64,000 bases of DNA from [Clostridium] methylpentosum DSM 5476 (GTDB lineage: Bacteria; Bacillota; Clostridia; Oscillospirales; Ruminococcaceae), in the NCBI GenBank assembly GCA_000158655.1, contig EQ973343.1:155019-219018 (forward strand). The letters run 5' to 3'. Within the stretch, counting starts at the first letter, position 1, and every line of letters begins with the position of its first letter. The translations under genes were made by a program, and so were the position numbers. The notes below the pieces were generated by a model. It was given only the letters and a program-made list of their open reading frames with translations, did not search any database and had not been told where the DNA came from. Of this stretch, positions 41,501 to 49,285 are shown in pieces.

Positions 41501-43010
41501 GATCGAGCCCACCGTAGGTTGACCGGGTTATTCCTCCGATATACCAGCCGTTGCCAAGTTGCGCACCGATGACATTATCCCCGTTCTGGATATAATCGGT
41601 GACATCGTAAGTCTGATAGAAAGTGGTGTCCCTATAATCTGAAGCGTCCACCTTAAAATCATCGTATACTTTGTCTTCATAGTAAGGATTGCCTTCTGTA
41701 TTATCGCTTCCGACTTCTTCATCATTTATGGTAAGGTTATACCAGCCAAGAGCAGTGGAATAAATCGTTGCATTTACAATTTCCCCTTTTCCGCTTTCGG
41801 TGCTGAATGTTTTGCGCACCATGGGAGCGGACAGGCCTTCATCAAAATTGTCCTGTAAAACAATCATTGGGTAAGAACCGATGCAGGACTGCAGCTCAAG
41901 CGCCTTGCCGCCGTGGTCGTCCACCACCATTGTCGGTTCTTCATCCACTTCATTCATGACATGTGCATTAAAGGGGGTGTAGCCATTTTCAAAATCATAT
42001 GTATATTTTTCAGTGCCATCTGCGATGACCTTGAAATTGTCAAAATAGTTGTAGCTATCCCCGAATGTATCCGATTTCTGTTGACGAAGCCCGACTTTTC
42101 CATAACTAAGCTGGATACCATCTTTCACACCGTCCTCTTTGGAATAAGCCAAAGGATTGGTGATGCTCAGTGCTTGCTGACCGTTGATCAATACAGTCAG
42201 ACAGTTTGCTTCTGCGTCTACATCAACTTTTATGTGAAAATACTCTTGAGCGTCGCTGACAAGGGAGGTAATGTCCACTTTGCTTGATTCGTCGGGATTG
42301 CTCTGGTTGGCCGGATCAATGAGCTGTGTCTGATTCTCCCCGAATGTCGGTGCCTTCTGTCCGTATTCCACCATCGGCATCAGTGTGATATTGTCTCCGC
42401 TGCGCTGCAGCTTCATGTAAAAATAGCGAATTTGATCCTTTGCACCAAAGATGATCGAAGTGTATTTTTCAGTTGAGAGCTTGACATCGGACTCGACGCT
42501 GTAAGATTTCACTCCGAGATCGAGTTGATTGTAGTCAAGGCCGATCCATTTCGCTCCACCCCAATCCTCAGTGTCCAAAAGTCCAAGACTGAATACGGCG
42601 GGAGCGGACTGGAATATATTTCCCGATGCATCCCACACTTTTACCTGCCAGATATATTCTGTTTCTTTCTCAAGCGGTTCGGCGCTGCCGGAGGAGCCAT
42701 ACTCAATATAGGTGGATTTGCTGTCTGCCTGCCTTTCACTGTCCCACATCACCTTTCCGTCCGACGCGCGGGACACAACGAGCTGGTAGGCCTCCTGTGA
42801 CTGTCCAATAAGATTCGAGTCCATCTGCCAGCTAAAGCTAGGCGTCGTATCATCGATTCCCTTAGGATTTGTCAAATTGTTTGTTTTAAGGTTTACAATG
42901 CTTGTGGTTTGCTGAACGGCTGCTGCTGCCATCAGATTGGGGAGCGATATGCTTCCAACCATCAGCGACAGCGCCACTGCTGCAGCGAGAATACGTTTGC
43001 GCTGTTTCAT
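38589..43010 (-). CDS. cell-wall-anchored GH78 alpha-L-rhamnosidase 1
   Basis: About 1473 residues. The signal peptide is MKQRKRILAAAVALSLMVGS onward, cut near AAA. An N-terminal Fn3-like rhamnosidase domain (LTNPKGIDDTTPSFSWQMDS) and a concanavalin-like insertion follow. The (alpha/alpha)6 catalytic domain carries TDCPQRDERFGYTGD (near 757) and GATTIWERWNSYT (near 1034), then a beta-sandwich, FIVAR repeats (about 1230-1440) and a sorting signal NAKTGE, hydrophobic helix and SRKRK. It should release terminal alpha-L-rhamnose from pectic or glycoside substrates at the cell wall. The ATG at 43010 has GGAGAGG upstream. Divergent from an AraC regulator. Confidence 0.88.
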   Translation of the reverse strand: MKQRKRILAAAVALSLMVGSISLPNLMAAAAVQQTTSIVNLKTNNLTNPKGIDDTTPSFSWQMDSNLIGQSQEAYQLVVSRASDGKVMWDSERQADSKSTYIEYGSSGSAEPLEKETEYIWQVKVWDASGNIFQSAPAVFSLGLLDTEDWGGAKWIGLDYNQLDLGVKSYSVESDVKLSTEKYTSIIFGAKDQIRYFYMKLQRSGDNITLMPMVEYGQKAPTFGENQTQLIDPANQSNPDESSKVDITSLVSDAQEYFHIKVDVDAEANCLTVLINGQQALSITNPLAYSKEDGVKDGIQLSYGKVGLRQQKSDTFGDSYNYFDNFKVIADGTEKYTYDFENGYTPFNAHVMNEVDEEPTMVVDDHGGKALELQSCIGSYPMIVLQDNFDEGLSAPMVRKTFSTESGKGEIVNATIYSTALGWYNLTINDEEVGSDNTEGNPYYEDKVYDDFKVDASDYRDTTFYQTYDVTDYIQNGDNVIGAQLGNGWYIGGITRSTYGGLDPYFMAKLVITYENGEQEIVTDASWQGCDDGPYLFNDLWDGEVYDQGKEISYSDDTADWQEVDLHEDDVQIMAQIGDPVRIINEITEEPGDYGIQGIKDISDTSKVGQNREDGTYFLYDFQQNMVGRVRATITGEPGTKVIIRHGEMINDAVSVENSTSDNAENTIYTLNLRSAKSMDVVFIGEDGTIDYAPELTFHGFRYAEITADSSITIESIKGEVISSDLETTGNITTNNADINRFFLNALWGQWGNYLSQPTDCPQRDERFGYTGDSVAFIGSGVYNTDTTAFMTRFMQQQKDWQAEDGSLPMSFPGDGSFTNIWSDSAVILPWVTYKQSGDLSILKDYYEVMYNYADGLEGKTVSTGEGMRKTTTGTLGDWLNPMQNASPGYSGVTAKSTTFAQVYTAYVFDCMSKAAEAVGNQEDAERFSTVYKELCENFKANFVITVDGRLQLTDHAMGAYAVALQVINFSDEERSQLSDAMVETIQTEDYHTTTGFASSGWIGTTLSQTGQSETAYKMITETSYPSWLYPVKNGATTIWERWNSYTVESGFHTDPMNSFNHYSLGSIVEWMYRNMAGIEANYNDIGFQNFILQPSIDVNGAIYQVNGSYKSVYGQIESCWESSLNHKTSKYELTSYSAVVPANTTATLYLPVSEEIADTFTSVSGVRFVGMTEHNSETVAQFELKSGAYDFTVKEGTLEVSIADGYITSSNTDKSILNQVIDYAEAQRADESFATVIESVQASFVAALDNAKQVALDTTVDQNTVDKAWIDLMKEIHKLGFVQGDKTSLATLIQTGEIYEASIDNYVDAGKAEFLAALKEARNTYADGDAMEGDVKAASEELLNRMMELRLKADKNLLLQAIAAADEIDTATYTEETVMAFNAAKSEAKGIYENENATQEEVNTATDKLTEAINGLVLKSLEDAETVTVAGDQTLTTKKGNAKTGETTAPIAMVTALLVLAGAAFVHSRKRK

Positions 43011-43114
43011 CGTTTTCCTCTCCTTTATACAGAATGTTTTGCGACGATACCAACTCTTCCAAATGGCATCATCTCGATTGGCCACTCTCAATATTTTCTT
43101 TCTGTACAAAAACA

Positions 43115-43143
43115 TTGACTTAAGTGCAATTTAATTGTATGAT
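43115..43143 (+). promoter_or_regulatory. promoter of the AraC gene (divergent region)
   Basis: TTGACT (43115-43120), 17-bp spacer and TATGAT (43138-43143) read toward the AraC gene. A weaker minus-strand pair (TTGCAC-17-TACAGA) overlaps it and could serve the rhamnosidase. Confidence 0.6.
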
Positions 43144-43227
43144 AGATTCAGCAACCAAACAAGGACGAAAAAATACTAATAAAATGTCTTTTGGTAACAT
43201 TTCTGTTGCGATGAAGGTAAATTTTAA

Positions 43228-44208
43228 ATGACTAGCTTAAACGAATATATTCAAACTGTTCGGCAGAAAGAAATCTCTCTGGAAGAACTGCGCAGGTCAG
43301 ACCAAAGGCTGCGGAGTCTTTCTGTTACAATGCCGGAACCCATCTGCGTTTTATTTCACAGTGCGGATGGATTGCTCATTGACATTCAGCTTCACCCATA
43401 TGAAAATGAACAGAAGAAATATCTCCGCCTGCATACACATACGTATTTTGAAATGATTTACGTCTATCACGGGAAAGCATACAACAATTTTGCAGATAGC
43501 AGCATGACGCTTCATACCGGAGATATTCTTATTCTAAACCCAAACATCCCCCACCGCCTTTACATTGAATCACCTGAGGACATTGTCTTTAACATCATGA
43601 TCTCCAAAGATCTGTTTGAAAAATCCTTTCTTCTGCTCATTTCGGAAAACGACCTGTTCTCTAACTTTTTTATCAGTTATCTTTACCACATGAACCAGGC
43701 AAGTGATTCGATCCTGTTCCGTCACAATCCGGAATCAGGCATCACCGCCGTTCTTGACATGATGATTGAAGAGTTTTTCAATAAACCCATGGGATACGAA
43801 AAAGCACTCGAATCCTTTCTCGCACTCACATTCACCCGGTTGACACGGTCCTACAGCCATCAGGAAAATCTCGAAGAGCTCAAAAAACAACAAAAGATCA
43901 TGCCGATCATTGCCTACATCCGTGAGAACTTTGCAGAGGCAACCCTTGTATCGACCGCGCAGCAATTCAATTATTCTGAAAAATACCTTTCCCGCCTGAT
44001 TAAGCAGAGAACAGGAAAATCTTTTAATGAAATTTCAATTGGTTACAAACTCGAATACGCCAGGGAACTCTTGCTCAACAGTGTCTTGCCTATCAGCGAA
44101 ATTGCCCAAAGGGTTGGCTATGCAAACGTGAGTTATTTTTTTAAGGCGTTTAAAAAAAGATATATGCAGACACCGTATCAGTTTCGCAAGAGCAATAGCG
44201 CGACGTGA
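43228..44208 (+). CDS. AraC-family regulator 1
   Basis: A 326-residue regulator with an N-terminal cupin-like sensor (HTHTYFEMIYVYHGKAYNNF, LILNPNIPHRLY) and a C-terminal double helix-turn-helix (YSEKYLSRLIKQRTGKSFNE, then ISEIAQRVGYANVSYFFKAF). This layout is typical of sugar-responsive activators. Its divergent position beside rhamnosidase 1 suggests it activates that gene in response to rhamnose or a derived oligosaccharide. Confidence 0.88.
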   Translation: MTSLNEYIQTVRQKEISLEELRRSDQRLRSLSVTMPEPICVLFHSADGLLIDIQLHPYENEQKKYLRLHTHTYFEMIYVYHGKAYNNFADSSMTLHTGDILILNPNIPHRLYIESPEDIVFNIMISKDLFEKSFLLLISENDLFSNFFISYLYHMNQASDSILFRHNPESGITAVLDMMIEEFFNKPMGYEKALESFLALTFTRLTRSYSHQENLEELKKQQKIMPIIAYIRENFAEATLVSTAQQFNYSEKYLSRLIKQRTGKSFNEISIGYKLEYARELLLNSVLPISEIAQRVGYANVSYFFKAFKKRYMQTPYQFRKSNSAT

Positions 44209-44259
44209 TGCTCTAGCACCTAGAAGAGTCCAGAAAGGCAAGAAACGGCATAGTGATAA

Positions 44260-44520
44260 TTGATTGCAGTTTGCGATGACCATCAGGGAATTCTCGGAGA
44301 GTTCACCGCCGAGATCGAGAAAATCTCCTCGCAGCGAAATGAGATTCGCGCCTTCCCCCCTTCTTCAGATCTACTGCTGCTCATTAAGACCCCTGTAGAG
44401 GCTTACTTTCTTGACATCAATCTACCCGAGGTGGACGACCTTGCTTTTGGAGAAGCCTTTTTGCCAAAAATACCAAATCCTGTAGTAGCGAATCGGATTG
44501 TAGAGCACGCTCCCACATAA
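44260..44520 (+). pseudogene. truncated LytTR-type response regulator receiver
   Basis: A TTG-started frame reads LIAVCDDHQGILGEFTAEIE and EAYFLDINLPEVDD, the acidic pocket and phospho-Asp region of an AgrA/LytTR-type receiver. It breaks off after about 70 residues and has no output domain. A terminator hairpin follows directly. Confidence 0.6.
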
Positions 44521-44555
44521 ACAACCTCCTATTAAAAATAGGAGGTTGTTTTTAT
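44520..44555 (+). terminator. terminator AACAACCTCCTATT hairpin
   Basis: AACAACCTCC and GGAGGTTGTT form a stem of at least 12 bp around AAAA, followed by TTT. Part of it (TTAAAAATAGGAGGTTGTTT) recurs at 49100-49121. Confidence 0.75.
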
Positions 44556-44841
44556 GTGTCTTTAAACGTCAGATTAATGGAACATGTGGCCAGGATAATA
44601 GCAAAAGGATGTGTATTGTGATAATAGCCAAGAACTATATCCTTATTTTGCCGAAATGGTAGAAATTATGCTATTTATATATAATTATTAAATAAATTAG
44701 TTGCAAAATATATAAATTTATGAGACTATATTCTTGTAGAGGTTAATTTTGGTAACTAGCAACAGAAGGCAGGATTGATACCAATGCACAGTTAAAATCA
44801 ATTATATAAGATATATTATGAGCAGACATAAGGAGGAAAAA
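44556..44841. other. AT-rich upstream region of the surface-protein gene
   Basis: No gene is seen. TTGATACCAATG (44775-44786) is shared with the region before the decayed paralogue at 6.2 kb. No clear sigma-A promoter could be fixed. Confidence 0.5.
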
Positions 44842-47800
44842 ATGAAAAAGAATCATCTACATAAAATGGTAGCTTCTATTCTGGCAGCGACAATGTTACT
44901 GGGAATCATTCCATCCAACGTAATTGCAGATTCACTTGAAGACAAAACCGATGAAATTGAAGTACAAGATGCGTTTCACCAATATGCCCCAGAAGATTTT
45001 GTACAAGAAATCACTGAAAAACGAAGTGAATATTCCAAGACATATGAGCGAGGTGATGGTACTTATACTACCATCCTCTCAGCCGATCCTGTTCACTATA
45101 AAGACAACGGCGACTGGCAGGAAATCGATAACTCTCTGTCGCTGGTTTTAATTGATGGTGAGCAAAAATATGTCAACAAACAAAACGACATGAAAGTGGA
45201 ACTACCTTCACGAATGAGTACAGAAGAAGAACTGAGCATTTCAAAAGACACAAATAAAATCTCTTTCAAGCTAATGAACGAAATCAATTCTGTTCCAGCA
45301 TGTATTTCAAATAACAAATCCCTTAATAAAAGTCTTCCTAATAATGAAAACGATTTGAAGTCCAAAATTGGATCCTCTGTTCCATCCATAAATTATCAGG
45401 ACGTTCGTCAAAACACAGATATTTCCTATGATATTCTACCAAATGGGGTAAAAGAATCCATTGTACTATATGAAAAACCATACAACAAACTCAGATTTGT
45501 GTATCAGATTTACACTGGGGATCTTGAGGCAAAACATCTTAATGATAATACGATTGAATTTTTTGATTCGGTGCAAGAGCTTAAATTTAAAATGCCCGCT
45601 CCAGTTATGTTTGACAGTAGTTCCGATAAAATGCAGCTATCGGACAAAATTGATATCTCGTTAAACTATTTGGAGAAAGGAGTCTATGAACTAATCTATC
45701 AACCAGATATGACCTGGTTCGAAAGTCAGTTGTCTTATCCAGTTACAATTGACCCTACCATTTTAACCGATAAGTATTATAGCATCGAGGACGTGTCTTT
45801 AAAGAAAGATCATCCTGATAGCAGTATCGCAAATTCACCCAATTTGGATTGGACGAAATCTACAATCCGACAAGATGACGTGGATAATAGTAGTGTCTAT
45901 TTAGAAATAAGAAATCTTCCTGACATTCCTAAAGAATCTTTAAAAAGTGCAAAATTATATTATCACACCTATAAAACTACAGGTGACTGGAATACGTGTG
46001 ACTGTTCTACGATTGAAGAAAACTCGAGCCCGGAAACAAAGGCAACCATGACAATATACGATGCTTTCACAATGCCGAGTATGGACATTAAAGATATGAC
46101 GCATAACAATACCACTATATGGAGCAGAGAATATATTTTCCCGTTAGTCCCCATACAAAGCACCGCAAATGAACGATTTGTATTTGATTTTACAGAAACC
46201 TATAGCACAGCTAAAAATTACTCGCTTTCATGTGAACCTAATGATCCAGTGAAAGAGCTCGTTTCTTCCAGAGGCAGCCGGTTTAAACCATTTGTATTAA
46301 TAGATCATTATGCAGATGATACGTTCCCAAATGATACAAAGGTAAATATCCGTTCAACTCCAACGGCAGTCTTTGAAGATCAAAATATTATTCCGATAAA
46401 TGATAAAAGCCAACTAACCGCAACGTTCGACAAGGTGTCCTTATTGTTCTCTGAAAGCGCACAGAGGCTTGGTGGATTTCTGACTTTTCATGATGGAGAT
46501 ACAACCATGTCTTATTATTTTGCACACTACATTTGTCAAAGCCATCTCGATATAACAGGAAACCGTTCCTTGGTTGCTGGAGTTACAAATTACCCAATAG
46601 ATCAGGGTTATGTTTTAACGAATTTTAGAATTGAAGAAAACTGTGATTCGTTAACCCTTATGCCAGCGAATCAACATTTAGAAGGAAAAACCGTTGTTAG
46701 CATTGGATTGCTTAACAAAGCAACCAATAACATGTACTATATGCAGCAAGAGTTAGAGGGGTTATCATTCGACACACTGTACCAAAAAGCAGTCCCCAGT
46801 GATAATGACTATGCTTTTAAAACACCGAATAACTTAGCCATATCAGCAAGAGCATCGAATGATTCTAATACTGACTTAGGTGCAGAAACGGAAAAGGCTT
46901 ACTTGTTTTTAAAACAGCAAACCGGTGTGGAATCAGGTGATATTGTAAACCCTGAACCAGATATAAACCAAGCTATGGTGATGATTGACACCGAAAGTAA
47001 TGAAGTTCGCCCAATGTTTGAATCTAGTTATCCATTCCAAGAACCAAAAGCAATAACCGTTGATAACATGAGAAATAATTTAATAACACTCCAAAATAAA
47101 AGGGTGGCTACAACAGATCCTAACAGCCAATCTGGATTGCCTTATTTAAGCCATATGTCCAGCGTTTCCTACCCTGTGCCGCATCAATGGACTTATCATT
47201 GGGTTGGATTTAAATCTACAGATTCTGCTGCAAATAAATTACATCCTTACTTCTATGCTATCTATGGATTTCAATTAGCTGGAACAGATAACAATGTGGC
47301 CACCATTATGTTGTTGGATTTTTCGTTTACAAATCAAGGTATGCACTTTTCAATGTCCGCACAGGTCAGTGCCAACATGGATATTGCTTACAACACCAAA
47401 TCCAAGCAGTTGACAGTATGGGAAATGACCCGAGGAAATGCTATTATTGAGGACTTTTATATGGGCCAACATTCACTTGGATCACCAAACTTAAAATATA
47501 TAGATTCATCAGCAAAAACTCAGGTGACACGCCCACCCAATATCTACGATCTGCTTCCTCTAGCTAAAATTGCACTTGGTTTTCTAACTGGAGGAGCTAG
47601 CGAAATAGGTGGTATATTGATCAATGAATTTACAACTGCGAAACAACTTTACGAAGCAGCATATATAGCCGATTCAAAGCCAGTAGGTCCAGATATAGAA
47701 CATTCCGTTTCTGGTAAATGTAGTCACAATACAATAACATGTAGATACGGACATTTATATGCTCCAGATGGTAAAATTGGTGATTATGGAGAAATTTCGA

Positions 47801-47913
47801 ATAGTGATTTCGCGACACTAACGGGTACAGTTAACATTCCAGGGGAATTCTACACAAGATATTTTTATTGCGTTAAAGTAGCTTGTATTGTTTATGGTAA
47901 ATACGATTACTAA
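44842..47913 (+). CDS. secreted DNRLRE/Rhs-N-terminal-like surface protein
   Basis: A 1023-residue exported protein. The signal peptide spans MKKNHLHKMVASILAATMLL to VIADS. The next part (ERGDGTYTTILSADPVHYKD, then WQEIDNSL) matches the leader module of Rhs/YD-repeat and DNRLRE proteins, and YELIYQPDMTWFESQLSYPV plus TIDPTI closes it. A DNRLRE-like beta-sandwich (SVYLEIRNLPDIPKESLKSA) and a unique C-terminal half follow. No YD repeats, toxin tip or sorting signal are seen. The ATG at 44842 has AGGAGG five bases upstream. A decayed copy lies at 6239-7642. Function unknown. Confidence 0.8.
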   Translation: MKKNHLHKMVASILAATMLLGIIPSNVIADSLEDKTDEIEVQDAFHQYAPEDFVQEITEKRSEYSKTYERGDGTYTTILSADPVHYKDNGDWQEIDNSLSLVLIDGEQKYVNKQNDMKVELPSRMSTEEELSISKDTNKISFKLMNEINSVPACISNNKSLNKSLPNNENDLKSKIGSSVPSINYQDVRQNTDISYDILPNGVKESIVLYEKPYNKLRFVYQIYTGDLEAKHLNDNTIEFFDSVQELKFKMPAPVMFDSSSDKMQLSDKIDISLNYLEKGVYELIYQPDMTWFESQLSYPVTIDPTILTDKYYSIEDVSLKKDHPDSSIANSPNLDWTKSTIRQDDVDNSSVYLEIRNLPDIPKESLKSAKLYYHTYKTTGDWNTCDCSTIEENSSPETKATMTIYDAFTMPSMDIKDMTHNNTTIWSREYIFPLVPIQSTANERFVFDFTETYSTAKNYSLSCEPNDPVKELVSSRGSRFKPFVLIDHYADDTFPNDTKVNIRSTPTAVFEDQNIIPINDKSQLTATFDKVSLLFSESAQRLGGFLTFHDGDTTMSYYFAHYICQSHLDITGNRSLVAGVTNYPIDQGYVLTNFRIEENCDSLTLMPANQHLEGKTVVSIGLLNKATNNMYYMQQELEGLSFDTLYQKAVPSDNDYAFKTPNNLAISARASNDSNTDLGAETEKAYLFLKQQTGVESGDIVNPEPDINQAMVMIDTESNEVRPMFESSYPFQEPKAITVDNMRNNLITLQNKRVATTDPNSQSGLPYLSHMSSVSYPVPHQWTYHWVGFKSTDSAANKLHPYFYAIYGFQLAGTDNNVATIMLLDFSFTNQGMHFSMSAQVSANMDIAYNTKSKQLTVWEMTRGNAIIEDFYMGQHSLGSPNLKYIDSSAKTQVTRPPNIYDLLPLAKIALGFLTGGASEIGGILINEFTTAKQLYEAAYIADSKPVGPDIEHSVSGKCSHNTITCRYGHLYAPDGKIGDYGEISNSDFATLTGTVNIPGEFYTRYFYCVKVACIVYGKYDY

Positions 47914-47926
47914 TTGAGGTGATAGA

Positions 47927-48952
47927 ATGAAGAAAAGAAAAACAATCATTATAATTTGTATTGCTGTTGCCTTGACTAGTTCTTGCTTATCTATTTATCT
48001 AAGTCAGCACAAGAGACTTACCGATATCGGGGATATTATCATGGAACAAAATGAAGGTTATGATCTTAATATAAAAACCGATATATTGTCCCTCAATTCT
48101 AAATTTAAGTTAGAGTCTATGAAATATGATTCACAAGAAGTTTTTAAGTATGTTACCTTTGATCCAAACAGCAATAGAATGATCGGTATATACAAGAAAG
48201 ATCAGTTTCAGCCGCAGACTATTGTGTATTTAGTGAAAGAAAATAATAGATTGCGGGTGGAAGAACTTATTTATACGAATAATTCGGATGATCTTATTTC
48301 TTCTCCGAAATCCGTGCCAGATAGTGAAAAGATAAGCTTCCGGCAAAACAATTGCTACTATATCTATGATCCAACAAAAAATACCACAGAAAAACTGGAT
48401 CTCCTAAACGCACATAATGTGGTGTGGTTGGACTCTGATACTGTGATCTACACTTCAATACGATTCCCACGTATTGAGCGGGTGGAAATTAGAAAGTATT
48501 GCGTATCTACTAAAGAAGACCAACTTTATATCGAAGGCGGATACGGAAGCTCATTGTCTTATAATCGGCGATTTCTAGCATATGGTATGTCAGACGACCC
48601 AACAGCAATCCTCATTCGGGATTTGCAAACAGATGAAATTAAATCTTTTCCTGTAGCTCCAGCAACATATTTAGATTCAAGTAAATACACAGCCTTTACA
48701 AATAAATTCAATGATTATCAATATGTCAATATTGGAGATGCAAGAGGACTATTGGCGAGTGATTTCCCCATCCTTGCTGTTTTATTGGGTGATGAGGATA
48801 TATATGACGGTTGTTTCTTTCAGCCTTCATCTGATGGAACCGCCCTACTCTACGCCTCAGAAAAAGAAAATCTGAAATGCTATTATTTTGAAGAGAATAG
48901 TCCAAGGAATATTAGTAAATTTAAGCCCACTAGTTTTTCCTGGAAAACATAA
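47927..48952 (+). CDS. membrane-anchored beta-propeller-like protein
   Basis: A 341-residue protein with an N-terminal membrane helix (TIIIICIAVALTSSCLSIYL) and an extracytoplasmic domain of repeated beta units (WLDSDTVIYTSIR, LSYNRRFLAYGMSD, PSSDGTALLYASEK) that resemble TolB/WD-like blades. The Cys after LTSS does not fit a standard lipobox. It follows the surface protein by 13 bases and is probably cotranscribed and functionally linked to it. Confidence 0.7.
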   Translation: MKKRKTIIIICIAVALTSSCLSIYLSQHKRLTDIGDIIMEQNEGYDLNIKTDILSLNSKFKLESMKYDSQEVFKYVTFDPNSNRMIGIYKKDQFQPQTIVYLVKENNRLRVEELIYTNNSDDLISSPKSVPDSEKISFRQNNCYYIYDPTKNTTEKLDLLNAHNVVWLDSDTVIYTSIRFPRIERVEIRKYCVSTKEDQLYIEGGYGSSLSYNRRFLAYGMSDDPTAILIRDLQTDEIKSFPVAPATYLDSSKYTAFTNKFNDYQYVNIGDARGLLASDFPILAVLLGDEDIYDGCFFQPSSDGTALLYASEKENLKCYYFEENSPRNISKFKPTSFSWKT

Positions 48953-49000
48953 AAATTTTATAACAGCTTGACGACTTATAATATCAATTGAGTAAAGAAT

Positions 49001-49041
49001 AAAAGTAGGAGCATAAGATTAAGCTGATTACTCCTACTTTT
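49001..49041 (+). terminator. terminator of the surface-protein operon
   Basis: AAAAGTAGGAG and CTCCTACTTTT form a perfect 11-bp stem with a T-rich right arm. Confidence 0.75.
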
Positions 49042-49050
49042 GTCCTTTAC

Positions 49051-49094
49051 TTCAGTCTGTCGAAAAAGGCTTAGCCAGTGTTCGACAGACTGAA
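49051..49094. repeat. 14-bp inverted repeat
   Basis: TTCAGTCTGTCGAA (49051-49064) and TTCGACAGACTGAA (49081-49094) are perfect inverted repeats 16 bp apart, with no T tract. They may be the end of a lost insertion. The remaining bases to 49244 show no gene. Confidence 0.5.
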
Positions 49095-49239
49095 CCTTCT
49101 GTTAAAAATAGGAGGTTGTTTTGTTTGTAGACGATCCATTCATAATCAAAAAATCAAAAGCGTCCCCGTTTTTCAGACCGTCTTTTCCAATGAAACAGTC
49201 AATCGGATAATCGGGCTTCTCTCCTGCACTGTGTGGGGA

Positions 49240-49277
49240 GGCAAAAAGGGTCCTGGATTCATTCCAGGACCCTTTCG
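49240..49277 (-). terminator. terminator of the GH106 gene
   Basis: On the minus strand AAAGGGTCCTGGA and TCCAGGACCCTTT form a 13-bp stem followed by TTGCC, nine bases after the stop codon. Confidence 0.8.
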
Positions 49278-49285
49278 GTATTTAG

